Assembly: GCA_021613335.1 (NCBI GenBank)
Contig: JAJTWR010000407.1
Location: 1-64,000, forward strand
DNA from: Whitmania pigra
Lineage: Eukaryota; Annelida; Clitellata; Hirudinida; Haemopidae
DNA: 64,000 nucleotides
Direction: 5' to 3'
In this document: one piece after another, positions 11,923 to 36,838 of the stretch
How positions within the stretch are numbered: position 1 is the first letter of the stretch
Layout: each line of letters starts with the position of its first letter
Notes under the pieces: generated by a model
What the model was told of the DNA's origin: nothing
Database searches by the model: none
The model's input: only the letters and a program-made list of their open reading frames with translations
Made by a program: the position numbers and the translations under genes

Positions 11923-13365
11923 ATGATGATGAGGAAGTGGTCGACTTTGTGATGTGATTATTGATTGCACCAACTTTTTTTTGTTCAAAATATTCGCAGA
12001 TTGCCATGAACATCTATTTCTTTGCCAACTTGCATGAACAAGTAATTTCAAGTGTTATTGGGTATCCAGCAAGACTTTGGAACTTTGAGACTGTCATGAA
12101 AAATTTTTATCCAACAAAAAGTAGTTCCACATAATGACTGATAACATTTGGTTGTCGATATACAAATAAATTACTAAACTGCTTGAACCTCACATGACAG
12201 TCCAGATCAATGAACAAATAAACTCTAACTGGGGTGGCAGATGTTCGATTCCAAGAATTTAAACTTTTCGAGTGATGGCTTGAAGGCAACTTGAAAGTTT
12301 GACAAACACAGCACTGGGTGCTTTAGGATTGTGTAATTGAACCTAGTCGACTACTTAGGAATGCCAAGTGGAGTGCTAACCCAAAACCTCGGTGTTTAAC
12401 AAGATTTCTTTCTTCCTTGGCAGGTTAGGGACTTCAGTAACATTTACGATCTTAGTGTTTGGTCTAGAGGTTAGTTTAAGGGCAGTAACCATAAGGCGCA
12501 ACAGCTTTGAGTTCAGCATGGAGTCAAAAGGTCATGACCTGAGTGATCAAGGTATAAAGCATGCTCAATTAGCTTTTTAAGGAGCCTTCAGTTATTTATC
12601 CTTGTGACGGCTGATAGCCAATTAACATCAAATGCACAATTTGTCATAAAGGCAAACAAGTTTACAATTTATTACCGCGCTGAAAGCTTCCCCGTATAAC
12701 CACCTGTGACTAATTAACATGTTTAAATAAATTTATGGAAATAATTCGAAAATGTCCGTAGAAAAATATCATCATCTCTGAGTGGCACTCGGCATCCAAT
12801 TTGTGGAAGTGTTGCAGTTTGAGGGTCAAAACATCAAGTCAAACACATCTTTCTGTCACAACTGATTTGCATAGAGGATGGCGTAACTCGAATCTTTCTG
12901 GAAACAAATGGAAAACCATGCAAAGATTGGAGAGATGGTTAAGGCATGGGTCGACTTCCGGGCGGTAACAAGTCTCCTTACATTCTGCCGGATTGACCTC
13001 CAGCTCGACTCGGATGGGAGGCTTCTAAACCCGACTGGATAGCATCAGTCGGAGTTGTTTATACAAGCACTGCATCTTATTCATTACGACGAGAACTCAG
13101 CAAAAGTTTCAAAGGCAACCGAGTCTGCCCTCGGTGATTCTGCAGCGGAACGGACAGGATCGGCGATGCGAACCAATCAGGATCGGCTTTTGCAGCCACT
13201 CCTTCGTCTGACAGGGATACGGATGGACGTATAGGCGAGCGAAAGTCAATGAAGTCACGTGATGAGAATGAAAGACGGATGCACGTAATCGTGTCGCACG
13301 AGTCCACCTACAATCACAGAAGCTTCGAAATCAATACAATTCAGTGACCATCACAATTTCTCGCT
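11923..13365. other. Convergent intergenic region between DNAJC9 and RBPJ
   Basis: This stretch holds the 3' ends of the two convergent genes. AATAAA-type signals for the + gene are visible near 12165 (ACAAATAAATT) and 12213 (ACAAATAAACT). I see no further gene. The 12900-13300 part is more GC-rich and has open frames on both strands without recognisable similarity. Confidence 0.5.
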
Positions 13366-25435
<12,070 letters not shown>

Positions 25436-25758
25436 GTCGGAGAATCGGCGTTTGTCTCGAGATCAAGACGAAGATGAAGACTTTAAATTTCGAACCAACA
25501 TCAGATTATAAACACTTTTTTTTTCTCTGCCTAAAATTGTCGAAAAACTCAGCGGAGAACTGAGGGCAACATTTCAATATCGAAACAAAGCAGGATATAT
25601 TTTCAACGATCTGCCATCTCTCAAATTTCGTGGCAAGTACTTGTAAAACTGAAGTAGTCCTGTGATGGCAGAGCCTATTAATTGATGAGAGGGCCTCTTA
25701 TATAGTCCCCAGTTGCTATTGTTTCATTGCCAATAGCATCTGCGCAGGAGAACTGTTA

Positions 25759-25766
25759 TTCCCACA
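25759..25766 (-). promoter_or_regulatory. Candidate CSL (Su(H)) binding site upstream of RBPJ
   Basis: The minus strand reads TGTGGGAA, which fits the CSL consensus YGTGGGAA. It lies about 325 bp upstream of the RBPJ start codon, inside the likely promoter region. Two more TTCCCACA matches lie at about 18660-18667 and 20248-20255 in RBPJ intron 4, in the same orientation. An 8-bp motif can occur by chance. Confidence 0.4.
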
Positions 25767-27594
25767 CTAATCTATAAGTTTATCTTCGAGCGGGCAAACA
25801 AATGCATGCGCCAAGACAAGAGAGTCCCCGCGGGTCTTCGACGTTCTGTTTCAGAGAAATTCGACTCTGATAAGAAAAGTTCAAGACGACCATGTTGTCT
25901 GATAACAAGACAGAAAAAAAAACAGCTCTTTAAAAACTATGAAAAACGCTTTTTACTCGGATGCGGAGAACGAAGGGCCAAAGCGATGATCTCGAATGCA
26001 TCAAAGCACAGGCGGTCCAAATCGTGTCAAGTTGAAGGCACCTCGACAAAGGCTTTATGTGCGCTGACATGTACAACGTGGAAAGATTCGGTGACAGGCG
26101 AACAATCACAAGCGCGCTGATGTTTCCTTTTCCTGAGCGTCGATCGACACACCAAGTCCTGTTGCATCGAACCGCAGAAAAACAATTAGAAAAGCGAAAG
26201 CGAGACCGTGTTATTCCTGAGCCTGAGAAAGCCACAGCCCAAGACAATCCGAGATGTATCGTATAATTTAATCAGAAAAAACAGACCGAACACGCGAGAC
26301 ATCCAGGACAAGTGATGTTTATTCATCATTTCGACTGAGACTAAAAACTTACCAGAACTCTTCTCTTTACTTTGAAAATAAGTTGAATTGAGACAACTAG
26401 TCAAAAATAACAATGAATAACAGTTAAGCAATCGTTCAAGAAATCCTTCCAAATTGCTTGAAAGCCCAAGAAAGCTGGTCCAGATCTCGAATAAAAAAAT
26501 GACGAAAACTTTCAGAACCTCGCAAGGACAAGAAAGCACTTTGACATAAACATTCTCAGAGCAAACAGCGACATGTGTTCTCTTTCCCACTTGTATTTGC
26601 TCGGTGCGCAATTAAATCCACCTTCGTAATTGCCCGATAGTCTCTCTCCATCTCCTACTGCTTCCATGCCAGTAAATGGAAAACAAATTGATTCCATCCA
26701 CTCTGCGAGAAAAGCAGACGCGGTCTGGTCGGAAAAACTGATGACGGCCGGTAAATCGATGACAACGGTGATTGTAAATGCAGAGGATCGAACATTTCCC
26801 GGGTAACGAACAGACGGCCGAATGAATCCACGCGGATAATCACAAAGCACGAAAGACACAAAGACCACTCGAGGAGAAAATCCGTTCATCAATTTTGACG
26901 GAAACTCGAGGCTTTGATGACTTGAGAAACATTCTCACGCCTGTTTCAGACAATTGCCAATTCGACTCATAACTTGTTGCAGGCGAATTCATCTCTTTCC
27001 ATCATCATCATCATCATCGCCGAAGCTTCCTCATCGTCATCATCATCTCTCACTCATTAGGATGATGAGAAATAATAAGTAGCTATGCGTGAGAGCCGCG
27101 TTGTGAGCTGTCATTGAACACTGCGCATTGTTTATCGAAAAAACTGATTCTCACAGATCGCTACTCGAGCCTCCGTAGAACAGCCGTAATTGCAATTATA
27201 GTTTTACTCGTTAAAATCCGAATTATGCAACGATCCCGATTCGTGTTAACGCATAAATATTTGCAATACTTAACGCCTTAGTCTTTACTACTTAACCACC
27301 ACGAGCCCACCCATCAAACGACCTGCCTGTAAATTCAAATGACGAATTGTTACGATTACGAAATGACGTTAAAATTACATCAAAAATCATCGGGTTATCT
27401 TGAAAACTCACTCTAACACACTATCAGTCTAGCAAGGATCTTTCCAACAGGATGTTGATAACCGAATAACCATTAGCATAACTAAAGCATTATAATTAAT
27501 AATAATATTACTATATAATATAAATAGTATTGTAGTAATATAGTAATATTAATATATAATATAAATAGTATTATAACTAATATACAGAGTAATA

Positions 27595-27810
27595 TAAATA
27601 TATATTAAAATAATAATAATAATATTAATATCATTATTACTAATAATATGTGCACATAATATTAATATCATTATTACTAATAATATGTGCACATATTAAT
27701 AATATTAATATTAATATCATTATTACTAATAATATGTGCACATATTAATAATATTAATATTAATATCATTATTACTAATAATATGTGCACATATTAATAA
27801 TATTAATATT
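27595..27810. repeat. Minisatellite of ~49-bp units with a 16-bp palindrome
   Basis: Units of about 49 bp (one of 38 bp) repeat four times. Each contains ATCATTATTACTAATAAT followed by the perfect palindrome AATATGTGCACATATT or a close variant. GTGCAC centres lie near 27650, 27688, 27736 and 27785. Confidence 0.9.
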
Positions 27811-28448
27811 ATTATTGCATTCTTATTATTACAGCAGAAGAAAAAGAAACCCAAACAGCTACCCGAGTTAATGAGGGACCTCACCCAAATCGTGCACTCC
27901 TGCCGATAGTAAATAGTAATAAACATAAGCGATGTGAAAGAAAAAATAGTTGAGTACACATAGCTTCTGGTTTGAATAGCTAAGGTATGCATGTAAGAGA
28001 ACGATGGGAAAATTAGAGGAATCAAATTCACACGGCTCTGAAAATGGAAAGGAGCGCGGTGTTTTTTTTTCCGACGACTTTCTTTCCAAAACATGCGCGC
28101 AGGAATTTCCACTTCTCACATGCGCACGTGTCGTAAATTTACGGTTCATCTATACCTTGTTAAGCAAACAAATACCAATTATTCATCTTTTTTCTCCATT
28201 TTTTAAAGCACAAAAATCACTAATTTCGTAAATTGCTCGTGGCTTTGTTCGAGTGAAGACTTGCCATTAGAACAGATGTCGAAATAAGGAGTAGTGAACG
28301 CTTTTAGGCGTGCGCGTTTGAGATAATTACGACAGAGTTAAAAAAAAAGTAAAAGCATCTAATACGAATCTAACGACCTTTTAAGAATCAATTAAGAAAA
28401 AAAAGGTATAACAAGAACTAAATGTTTAACGTCTGCTCAAAAGCCCAC

Positions 28449-28737
28449 CTTTTGTACTGTCTGGCGTGAGAACCAGGGTTCCCGCGGAAGTCTGGTCTTT
28501 GGTCTGAAGAATATTCAAAAGTACCGAAGAGTTGATGTGGGTCGTGTTATTGACCAGAGGGGTAAGTTCATTCTTATTTCCGTTAGCTGAGCCCAAGTAA
28601 CCATCTACAGAAAAGTATGTTTTGTCCCCCAGGGCTGGTTCTAGCCTTGCCACTTTACTGGGTTTTGGGAGTTGATCTTGATCTTCCGAGTTGTACTGCA
28701 GAGCTTTCGATATCCGCACGCTATCGTGAACAGCCAT
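28449..28737 (-). CDS. Candidate alternative first exon of RBPJ, or unassigned small gene
   Basis: A minus-strand frame from ATG 28737 reads MAVHDSVRISKALQYNSEDQ, then PKPSKVARLEPALGDKTYFS and ILQTKDQTSAGTLVLTPDST. It reaches a possible donor AAAAG|GTGGGC at 28449/28448. If unspliced it stops at 28426. The donor would leave phase 1, which is the phase of the RBPJ exon 2 acceptor (23227), so splicing would give ...STKDGLHLNHNPCYQHC. The protein part resembles no family I recognise, and the frame remains open upstream of the ATG to about 28872. It could equally be an independent gene or chance. Confidence 0.35.
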
Positions 28738-31700
28738 GAAATCAGAATCCGGACGAAGACGGAGCAGCTCTCGACCACTCCTGATAGTCAGAATTGTCTC
28801 AAGCCTTTGTGAATTTGCATGGTGAATATTTAATACCCATCGATTTTGCTCTTTCGCGCATAGATACTGCAATCTTTTTGGCGGCGAGCCATTTTTACTC
28901 CAATGTTCGAATGCTGACCTGCAAATTCAAGTTACTCGACTCTGAGATGACACGAACCGGTCATAAAATTCCCGTTCTCTTTGAAGTAATAAAATGAACT
29001 ACAAAATAAAGCAGACGGCGAGTATGGATGATAAAATTGGCGCGCAAAACAAAAAGTGTTAATCAACTTCACACAGCACGCCAGTGAGAAATCAGCAGAC
29101 AAACTTTACCGAGCAATAAGTCTCTCGATTTTGAATAGATGACTTATGCATTCAACTATTACGAAAATCCTCATAGCTCATTCATAGGTACAAGCCAAGC
29201 ATAATCACACACAAACGCACACAATCATGCTCTGCCAACATTTTCTCAACAGGCCAACCTCTTTTGTCAATGAAATCAGACTCAAGCTGGTATGAAGAAC
29301 TGAGAAATGTCTAATTTTGTCAAAATATTCTTCACAAAGATCTTAGTTTTCTCAACATTGGCTCTTTATTTCAAGTGCGAACATTACACCTAAGTCGCTT
29401 GCATGAACATTAAAGAGAATTCAGCTGAAATTAGTGGTCATAAACGTGAAATAAACAGATAAATCTATATTACAAAATTCAGATTGTTAATAGCACAGTG
29501 TAATGATTTAGTTACACAGATAATCACTGAAATATTGATGATATTAATATTATAGCTGTATTGACAATGCCTGACCAAAGTACAAAAACACAATAAAACA
29601 AATGTTGTTCATATTTCAAGTCCATCATTAAGTTCAGGAAAACTTATTGGATAGGATTGAGTTTGATGAGTGAACAATGGCTTTATTTGTACTTATTTTA
29701 ATATTAATATGACTAGTTTTTGCATTCAATTTAGCACAAATCCAATCATCTTGTTTGGCAAGTCATGTGTAAGTACATGAATTTAATTTTCAAATAAGGT
29801 GCAGTTGATCTAACATTTAAAATATTTAATCTAACACATTCGAATTATGTAAATTATGCACTCAACTTCTGTAAGGCTTAGTTAAGGAGATCAAGGAAAT
29901 TGTAGAAATCTTATAATTGTGGCTCACCAAATTTTCCATTCGCTTTTCAAAATTTAGAATAAAACAACATTTTTAAACAAAAGAAAATGGCAATTTCTTT
30001 TAAAACATCAGCAACCACGCCGTATCAATCTCCGAAACAGCCCGCTGATATTGAAAACAAAATAAACAAATCTCAACTTTTAAGCATTCTATCTGTACAA
30101 CATGATCACATTTAATCACATTTTAAACATTTCAATTTTAAATGTTTTATACATTTTTCATTGTAACTAATTTGTTGAAAATATGTCACAAACATTTAGT
30201 AATGTAGTGCCATCTCTTGAACAACGTCGAATTAACAAAACATACATGAAATAATAACGTCATAATGCGAATACTTTATTATCAGCTTTCATTGCATATT
30301 TGATTTATTGTTCAGTCATCAGCAACGAATATCTAAATAAACCGTGAAGATTAAGTTGAGTTTATAAAAAATAATGCAAAAAAGATTGTAACAGACTCAA
30401 TAGCAATCTTTGAGTGAGTGCATTAAGAGCATCTTAAAAACTTCACAAATCCATTAAATTTATCCGGCCTCACAAACATATAGAAAAAGAAGGTCATGGC
30501 CAGTAAGTGGGTACTCCAAATGAAAACACTATGCCAGAGGTTTTGAAATCTCCATCAATAAGAGATATGGCTTGTAAAAAATATTGCATGTGCCGTAGGG
30601 GTTGAAAAAATGGATTTCTTACGATGGAAATCCTTTATACCTGCATGTGATGTCGTTCATTTGCTAATTGAGATTCGAAAATGGTGGAATGAGAAAAACA
30701 TTTCACATCTCAGCACAGCTTTTCTCTTTTTACATTAGAAGTTAAACAATAATTTTAATAAATTCAACGTTCATTTTACTGACTGATACAAATCTAAAGC
30801 TTTATTGCCTCTTTCAATATGTTGGAAATAGAATTTTAAATTATTAAATCTGTTTGGCAGAGTGTTGTACTTGATTTAATGCTTTGTTCTTAAACTTTCT
30901 ATCAAGCACCGCCTGATTGAGATAGATTACTGAAGATGTAACTATTTTTGTAGACGGTTTCTGAGTGAATTCTTCTGCAAGTGTTAATTATGAACTTATT
31001 TCATTTAAACTGATTTATGTTTGTAATTGTTATTTATTACCATAATTGATAATAATATTTATTATTTTTATAATAATCATAATTATCATAATTTCATGTT
31101 GTCTTACTCTCACGCCTCACATTTCGGTATGTGAGCATTTGGTTCTTACAAGGCGTTCAAAATCATTTTCTGACGACATGCTTTATCTGCTTGTAAGAGA
31201 ATTGCAGCGGAATTTAAGAATTTTACAAAAAAAATTAATCAAATTGCTTGAGAATTGTAGGACATCGTTATCATTATCTTGATTTTCATACTAGTTGAAA
31301 TGTAGCATTTAAAAAAATTGAAACCATTTTTTTATTTAGGTACGTTTCCATTTAGTTACTTGATGTTTTTGAAGAATGAATTCTGAAGTTTTTATCCGAA
31401 ATTTTAATGAATTTAAAAGAGCCAAAATCCGGCTTAGGTTGAAGGAGAATGTCACAAGTACACAACGAACGACACTTAAGGGGTTTTCGATTCAAAATTT
31501 TTAGAATCTCATTCTCAGTGCCAAGGATCATTGGTTCGAATCAGCACAGTTTGCTAGTTCTGAATTCAATTTTTATTTTTGATCTTTGTCTTGCGTCATA
31601 CCTGTAGAATAAACATTGGTATGCTAACATCTGTAAACAGCGGTAATTCTATAAACAACCAATGAATTGAAACAATTCATTGTGTCATTCAAAGTGTGAG

Positions 31701-31764
31701 GTCACTTTCGTCTCAGCAATGAAACAGGTAGTGCACTGTACATGGGCATATTAAGTAATATAAC

Positions 31765-31800
<36 letters not shown>

Positions 31801-31866
31801 TTCAATCAGATAACATTCTTAGGTAATATCTAAATAAATAATATTGCCAAAAATTTTATTAATCAG
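28738..31866. other. AT-rich non-coding stretch
   Basis: I see no gene, transposon end or long repeat in this 3.1-kb stretch. A pol III B-box-like GGTTCGAATC lies near 31533, but no tRNA cloverleaf can be drawn round it. A TATATA dinucleotide run lies at about 31768-31800. Confidence 0.5.
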
Positions 31867-32265
31867 AATATTTGCAAACCAACGAAAAGGCGAGCACCTC
31901 AGAACGTTAAGCTCAGGGGTTTCATCAAGTTCCTCCTGTTCGTCACCCTCTTCACCATCGTTGCCACACTTTTCGACAACCTCTTCCATGAATCCTTCCA
32001 TGAAAATGCCCTGTGGTTCGTACTACTCAAAAATCTGGGCATTGTCTTAACTTACATGATCGTCATGCCCAAACAATCGACGTTTTGGCATCTTCTGGCC
32101 AGTGCCTCAGTATTTTCCTGGCTGTCCGTGGCTCTGTTCATGCCTGCCCTGGACCCTGACTGGACTTTTCTCAAGGAGATGTATTTTGGACAGACAATCA
32201 ATATCGGCATTTTGTGTGAAAAATTTTTCACTTTCCGTTTAATAGAAATCATTTTGTATTGGTAA
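31867..32265 (+). CDS. Exon of an unrecognised multipass membrane protein
   Basis: An open frame of 130 codons runs from a possible acceptor (TTTTATTAATCAG, exon from 31867) to TAA at 32263-32265. It begins NICKPTKRRAPQNVKLRG and has strongly hydrophobic segments: FIKFLLFVTLFTIVATLF, ALWFVLLKNLGIVLTYMIVM, FWHLLASASVFSWLSVALFM and a last one near INIGIL. That is the pattern of three to four membrane helices with a short polar loop PALDPDWTFLKEMYFGQ. The base composition is richer in GC than its surroundings, as in the other exons. I do not recognise the family. No upstream exon with a start codon was found, so the gene is incomplete as annotated. A donor TATTG|GTAACG overlaps the stop, so it may continue. 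Confidence 0.5.
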   Translation, partial: NICKPTKRRAPQNVKLRGFIKFLLFVTLFTIVATLFDNLFHESFHENALWFVLLKNLGIVLTYMIVMPKQSTFWHLLASASVFSWLSVALFMPALDPDWTFLKEMYFGQTINIGILCEKFFTFRLIEIILYW

Positions 32266-33553
32266 CGCTTTCAAACAAACAGAAACTCATACAAAGACCA
32301 CGTCTTACACGTTTTATGTACAACGTACTCATATGAACAAGCCTATAAAATCATTTACAATTTACATTTACATGTGTACATTGTATGCGAACTCAAACAA
32401 AAGTATACAATTTATGCCTTCCAAACTTATACATACATATTCAAACTCATGCAAACATTTAGAATGTATGCAAACACATTCCTTGCAGACTCATCGAAGA
32501 GTAAATCAAATTGACGACAATTGTTTCCTAGAATGAGATTTCATCGGGCGAAAATACGATTTCATAATTTTAACAATAACCATTTTTTGTATTTATTATG
32601 TTTGGATAACAAATTTCGCTTTGCTTGGATTGAAATTTAAACATTGAAATATTGTAATAAAGAAGAAATATCACTAAGACCATGGATCTTGTGTCATGTT
32701 TTAACGCTGTTCAAACCAATCTGACCTCAGACGTTATAATTAATGATTAATTTTATAAAATATAATTATACTATATTATTATGCATTAAATATAAAGATG
32801 ATAGTATTAGGCAATTAAATTGATTTATATTCAATAAAATTAATAACAATTAGTTTATCAACATTCTCCTAATTTCTGGCAAAAATTCCGACTTTTGGAG
32901 AATCAAAGGCGCCCACGAAACATTTCATGGGTTGTCATTATTTTGGAAGTTGGAAAACACTGGCGGTAGTGTTGCAATATGGAATTCATGGAGCTGGAAG
33001 ACCTTTTTAGTGTCTTTTGATCGTCATCCTTGTGGCGCAAAGAGAGTAAAAACAAAGATGGAAACGAAGCGATTGCTTGAGAAGGAGGAATGATGGAAGG
33101 AGAAGGAACAAAAACCGAGTTGGGTGGGTTAAGATAGAGAGCCCTGGTGTCAACTTTGATGCTCCTCAGGCAACCGTTCGGGCGTTTCGAGCAGTCGTCA
33201 TCACGTAGCTCAGTGTCCTTTCCATTCCATCTTCCATCTAGTTTATCTTCTCCATCTCCATGGCAACGCATAACATCGAACGCTCACAATTCTCGGCCTT
33301 ATATATCGGTCTGCTCACGCAAGCTAAAAGTGTGCGTTGTTTTGCCAGTTAAAAAACAATGCTCATTAAACAGGAACAAGCTTTTCATTATCCCTTAAGT
33401 ATCTCATATTGATTTTTCAACGTAAGAAAGACTTTTATTCAGCACCGGTACTACTCCAGTTCATCAGGTTCAGGAGTAGGAAGAGGAGGCGATTTTAACG
33501 GATTGCTGTCACCAATGGAATCTCTCGATTGAAGAAGTTTTCAATCTCGTTCA
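32266..33553. other. Intergenic stretch upstream of the secreted-protein pair
   Basis: The first 600 bp are AT-rich and empty. At 32900-33300 GC content rises and a minus-strand frame of 122 codons (33271-32903) opens with ATG (MRCHGDGEDKLDGRWNGKDT). It has no recognisable domain and may be chance or a promoter CpG-type stretch. Confidence 0.4.
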
Positions 33554-36500
33554 ATGGAGTCCATTTTGACGATTGTTTCCGGTCTTTTACTCTTTTCCTT
33601 CGGGTCAGGTGAGAATTTCATTGTGCGCTGAAAAAGTTCAGGAGATGGTCATAGTCGATGATTGATCCGGTTGAGTTTGGCAAGGTTTAAAGTTATTATT
33701 TAAATTTTTTTATTACAAGTTGATGTCCATCAAATTAAAAAGATTTTTCACGTTAGGGCTCCTAAGTTTAAAATATTCATTTAAATGGCCGGTAAAGAAA
33801 AAATTCTCATAGCTTATAAAAATGGTTAAATTTTCCATTCCCTTTTCATAAAGTGGTAAAAGGGCAAGGCAAAGAAAACCGCGACGGGGCAAGTTACTGT
33901 TCCTTTCCTGAGTTCATGTGGCGAGGACCAACGAGAAACAGAACCTGGGTTCAAATCGTTTATTCCAAGGCCGAGATCTGGAGCAAGAAGACGGAGATGA
34001 ACGCTTTCCAATCTGAGTTGAACATGGTGGAGATGGAAAAGGTTCAGGGCGTCTGCTCTTACGGGAGATGCGATGGTCACGGTGAAGCCAATGACGTCAT
34101 CACTCGAACGCGTCACGTGATCTGTCTGTCCGAACACAAGGGTGAAAAGCTGAGGGTAAAATGGTTTGACGACGGGTGGGTGAGAAAAATAAAAATTTTT
34201 GTTATCGTAAAAAATCAGAATAAATTTCTTACTGGGAAAAATGAAAATATTTTTCTGAAAGTGAAGTTTAAGAAAAGGAATTCATTAGCGATAAAGTCGT
34301 TTAAATAATTCACTGTAAAAGTAATGTTCCACTCACCACGTCGAGTGGTGAGTGGCCATTTTCCTTGCATTCTTTCATTCCTCATCCTCTCATCTTAGCG
34401 AATAACCCGGATGTCCGGAGCATGGCCTGTTCAATTATTAAAGGGGAGGATTGAGAGCGATTCGCCGATCAGATTAACCGGTCTCTCCTCCAGTGGCATC
34501 ACCGGTGCGCCTGGTAAGACCGGGAATGATGGAAGGGTAACCGGAATGATTCTGTGTTGAGGGTTGTAAGCAGAAATGGGTTGATGAATTTCTGGATGGT
34601 TATTTCAACTCTGGTGATCTAGTGACAAGGCAGTTTTATTATTTGAGGCCAACAAATATCTGTATTTATTATGACTGGTTTTAATTAATTTTAATTTGTA
34701 CATTTTTTATTTCTACTTTATTCATTAGTTTTAGTGTTTTATAACACATTTAATCACAAGTGATTCCAGGAGAGCTTTTTATTAGCATGAGTCGGGGACA
34801 GTGCATTCCCTAATTCGACCTTAGACAGAAAATTAAAGTTTGATTTGAACTTTTAAAATGTGAAACTAAAGAAATAACGTAGCAGAAGTGTTCCCCACTA
34901 ATTTATCGCCCAACGCACGAATGAACGCTCCTCTGTCGGTTCCAATTGCGGACAACTGGAATTTTTGATGCTGGAGGATCCCACCGCTGCTGAAGCCACT
35001 TTTCCGCTGGAGTGGAACCTGTTTTCGGCAGTTGATTCGGAAGGTCGTGAAGTATTTCGTGACCTCTTCTTACTTCCCTTCATTTTCTTTGTTGGTGTTG
35101 TAATCGTGTGTGAGAAGGTAATGACTGACTAGTTGTTAACTAGGTTTAGGGAATTATTGTTGGTTTAAGTATTTTTTAAAGGGTGCAATTTTGGAATCAT
35201 GAGTGGCTTTAGTGGTTTCATCTAGACAATTCTTTCTTATTTGTTTTGAAATTCTTTAAGGGTTAAAGATTTCAAGGCTGTTTGAATAATTATAAATAAA
35301 AATTATCAAAGATTTATTAAATAAATTACGATAAGTTACTTGGAAATTGTGATATTAAGTTGTGTTACAGTTTTTGAAAGAATTTGTTAATTGTGTTAGA
35401 AATTATAAAACATACTTTTTTAAATATGATTTTATTTATTTACTTTACAATTATTACCTTGATTTGATAATTATTGACGATCATGGCATTATAGTAATAA
35501 TTATTATTTTAACATAATTACAATAGAAAATTGAATACCTTCACAGATTGTTGAAATTTTCCTGCATCAAGTTACAAATGGTTGGAGACAGAATGCTCCT
35601 ACTGAGTCAAGGTATTCGAGTGATTTATAATGCTACTTTATACCAACATTCAGTCTTAATTACATGTAATTACCATCACCACAACCATCATCAACATCGT
35701 CATCATCACCGCACTTTCTTGCACCTCCAGAACTTGCTGAACTTAAATGCACGCTCGGATAAGTTGGAAACGGACATAACTTATCAATAATGAATGCCAT
35801 CATCGTTCTCGTAATTATTATCATCATCATCATCATCAAGATCATCATCATTGTCATCATCGTCACGTATCGTCATCATCAGAATTTGTGTTATCAGATA
35901 TCACAACACGAGAAGACATTTAATGATTTTTCAAATCCACGAATCGCAAATGTCGCAATTGTCAAAAATTTTAATAAATAAAAACAACAAACGATAATAA
36001 AAATAAAAACTATTACAGTTGATGATTTAACGAATTTATTTTGAATATATGTGAAATTGAACGAATGTGCAGCGCCACCTAGCGGTATGAACGAACACCG
36101 ACTCTGTTACGATGATTTCATGCCGGAGGATATGAATCTTTGGTTTGGTAGGATTTACAATATTTATTCTAATTGTTTAATATTATTTAATTTATATATT
36201 ATCATTTTATATTATTCCATTAAATGTTAATATTTTATATTATTCAATTCATGTGTTATTATTTTATAGTAAACAATTTATACATTATTAATTTATATTG
36301 TCCAATACTTTTAATTATTTGATTTTACTTAAGTTAGATCTTAACTCAGTGGAATTCTTAAATTAAGTGGAATTCAAAATTTCCGAGATTTAAATTAATT
36401 CATCTAAAACGATGAAACATTTGAGAACAGACGAGGGGCAGGTATATCGAGATTTCATCTTTTTTCCTCCAAACTCATTTTGAAATTGAAAACATCGGAT

Positions 36501-36838
36501 ACTGAAAAAATCGATGGAATGAATGGAAAAAAAAGTAGAAGAATTGAACTGGAGAGACGAAAAGTTCCGAGGGTGAAATTCTGTGTCAAGTCCAAGTCGT
36601 GGTCAGTGAAGCGTGTCGAATGAGGGACCTCACTTCTGGGACCTGACAAACAGGACTGTTTGCTCTCAGCCTGAGGAATCAATTCGACTTTTTATCGCTC
36701 ACGTCGCTCGGAGAAAAATTAACGCTGATGACGACGACTGTGACGATGATGATGGTGGTGATGTTGGTGATGATGATGATGATAATGGCCGTTGGATACT
36801 CAATAGTACGGTTGGCATGTGGCTCTATGGCTGGCAGT
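33554..36838 (+). CDS. Secreted cysteine-containing protein A (partial exon model)
   Basis: Exon 1 (33554-33608) encodes MESILTIVSGLLLFSFGS, a signal peptide, and ends in phase 1 at GTGAGA. Exon 2 (33854 to about 34179) encodes ASYCSFPEFMWRGP, RNRTWVQIVYSKAEIW and VQGVCSYGRCDGHGE. Exon 3 (34399-34513) encodes RITRMSGAWPVQLLKGRIES and ends at GTAAGA. Less certain parts follow near 34886-35113, at 36073-36147 (SGMNEHRLCYDDFMPEDMN, phase 1 on both sides), and at 36612-36838 (VCSQPEESIRLFIAHVARRK, an Asp-rich run, then GRWILNSTVGMWLYGWQ and TGA). The C-x-FP start and spaced cysteines resemble extracellular DUF7042-7045-type repeats, recalled not searched. The phase into 36612 does not match 36147, so at least one exon is missing or two genes are merged. 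Confidence 0.45.
34898..35083 (-). CDS. Possible small basic protein or antisense shadow
   Basis: From ATG 35083 the minus strand reads MKGSKKRSRNTSRPSESTAE and ends RSFVRWAIN with TAG, 61 aa in all, polar and Ser-rich. The opposite strand over the same bases also looks coding (EATFPLEWNLFSAVDSEGRE, then RDLFLLPFIFFVGVV before a GTAATG donor). At most one strand is likely to be real. The plus-strand reading would extend secreted protein A but needs a frameshift or an unseen acceptor. Confidence 0.2.
   Translation of the reverse strand: MKGSKKRSRNTSRPSESTAENRFHSSGKVASAAVGSSSIKNSSCPQLEPTEERSFVRWAIN

Larger units (their letters stand above)
25436..28448. other. Region upstream of RBPJ exon 1
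   Basis: I find no recognisable gene in this 3-kb stretch. A TTCCCACA motif (TGTGGGAA on the RBPJ strand) lies at 25759-25766, about 325 bp upstream of the RBPJ start codon. Several 100-140-codon open frames at 25.9-26.9 kb and 27.8-28.1 kb lack similarity to anything I know, and some lie opposite each other. A palindromic minisatellite occupies about 27595-27810. Confidence 0.45.

Noticed and set aside
26186..26892. Minus-strand frames of 126-141 codons
   Set aside because: No recognisable domain, no splice context, and overlapping frames on both strands in a moderately GC-rich stretch.
31528..31545. GGTTCGAATC pol III B-box-like motif
   Set aside because: No A box at proper distance and no cloverleaf could be drawn. 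A SINE fragment is possible but unsupported.
33948..33960. GGGTTCAAATCG B-box-like sequence
   Set aside because: It lies inside an exon-like coding stretch and no tRNA structure surrounds it.
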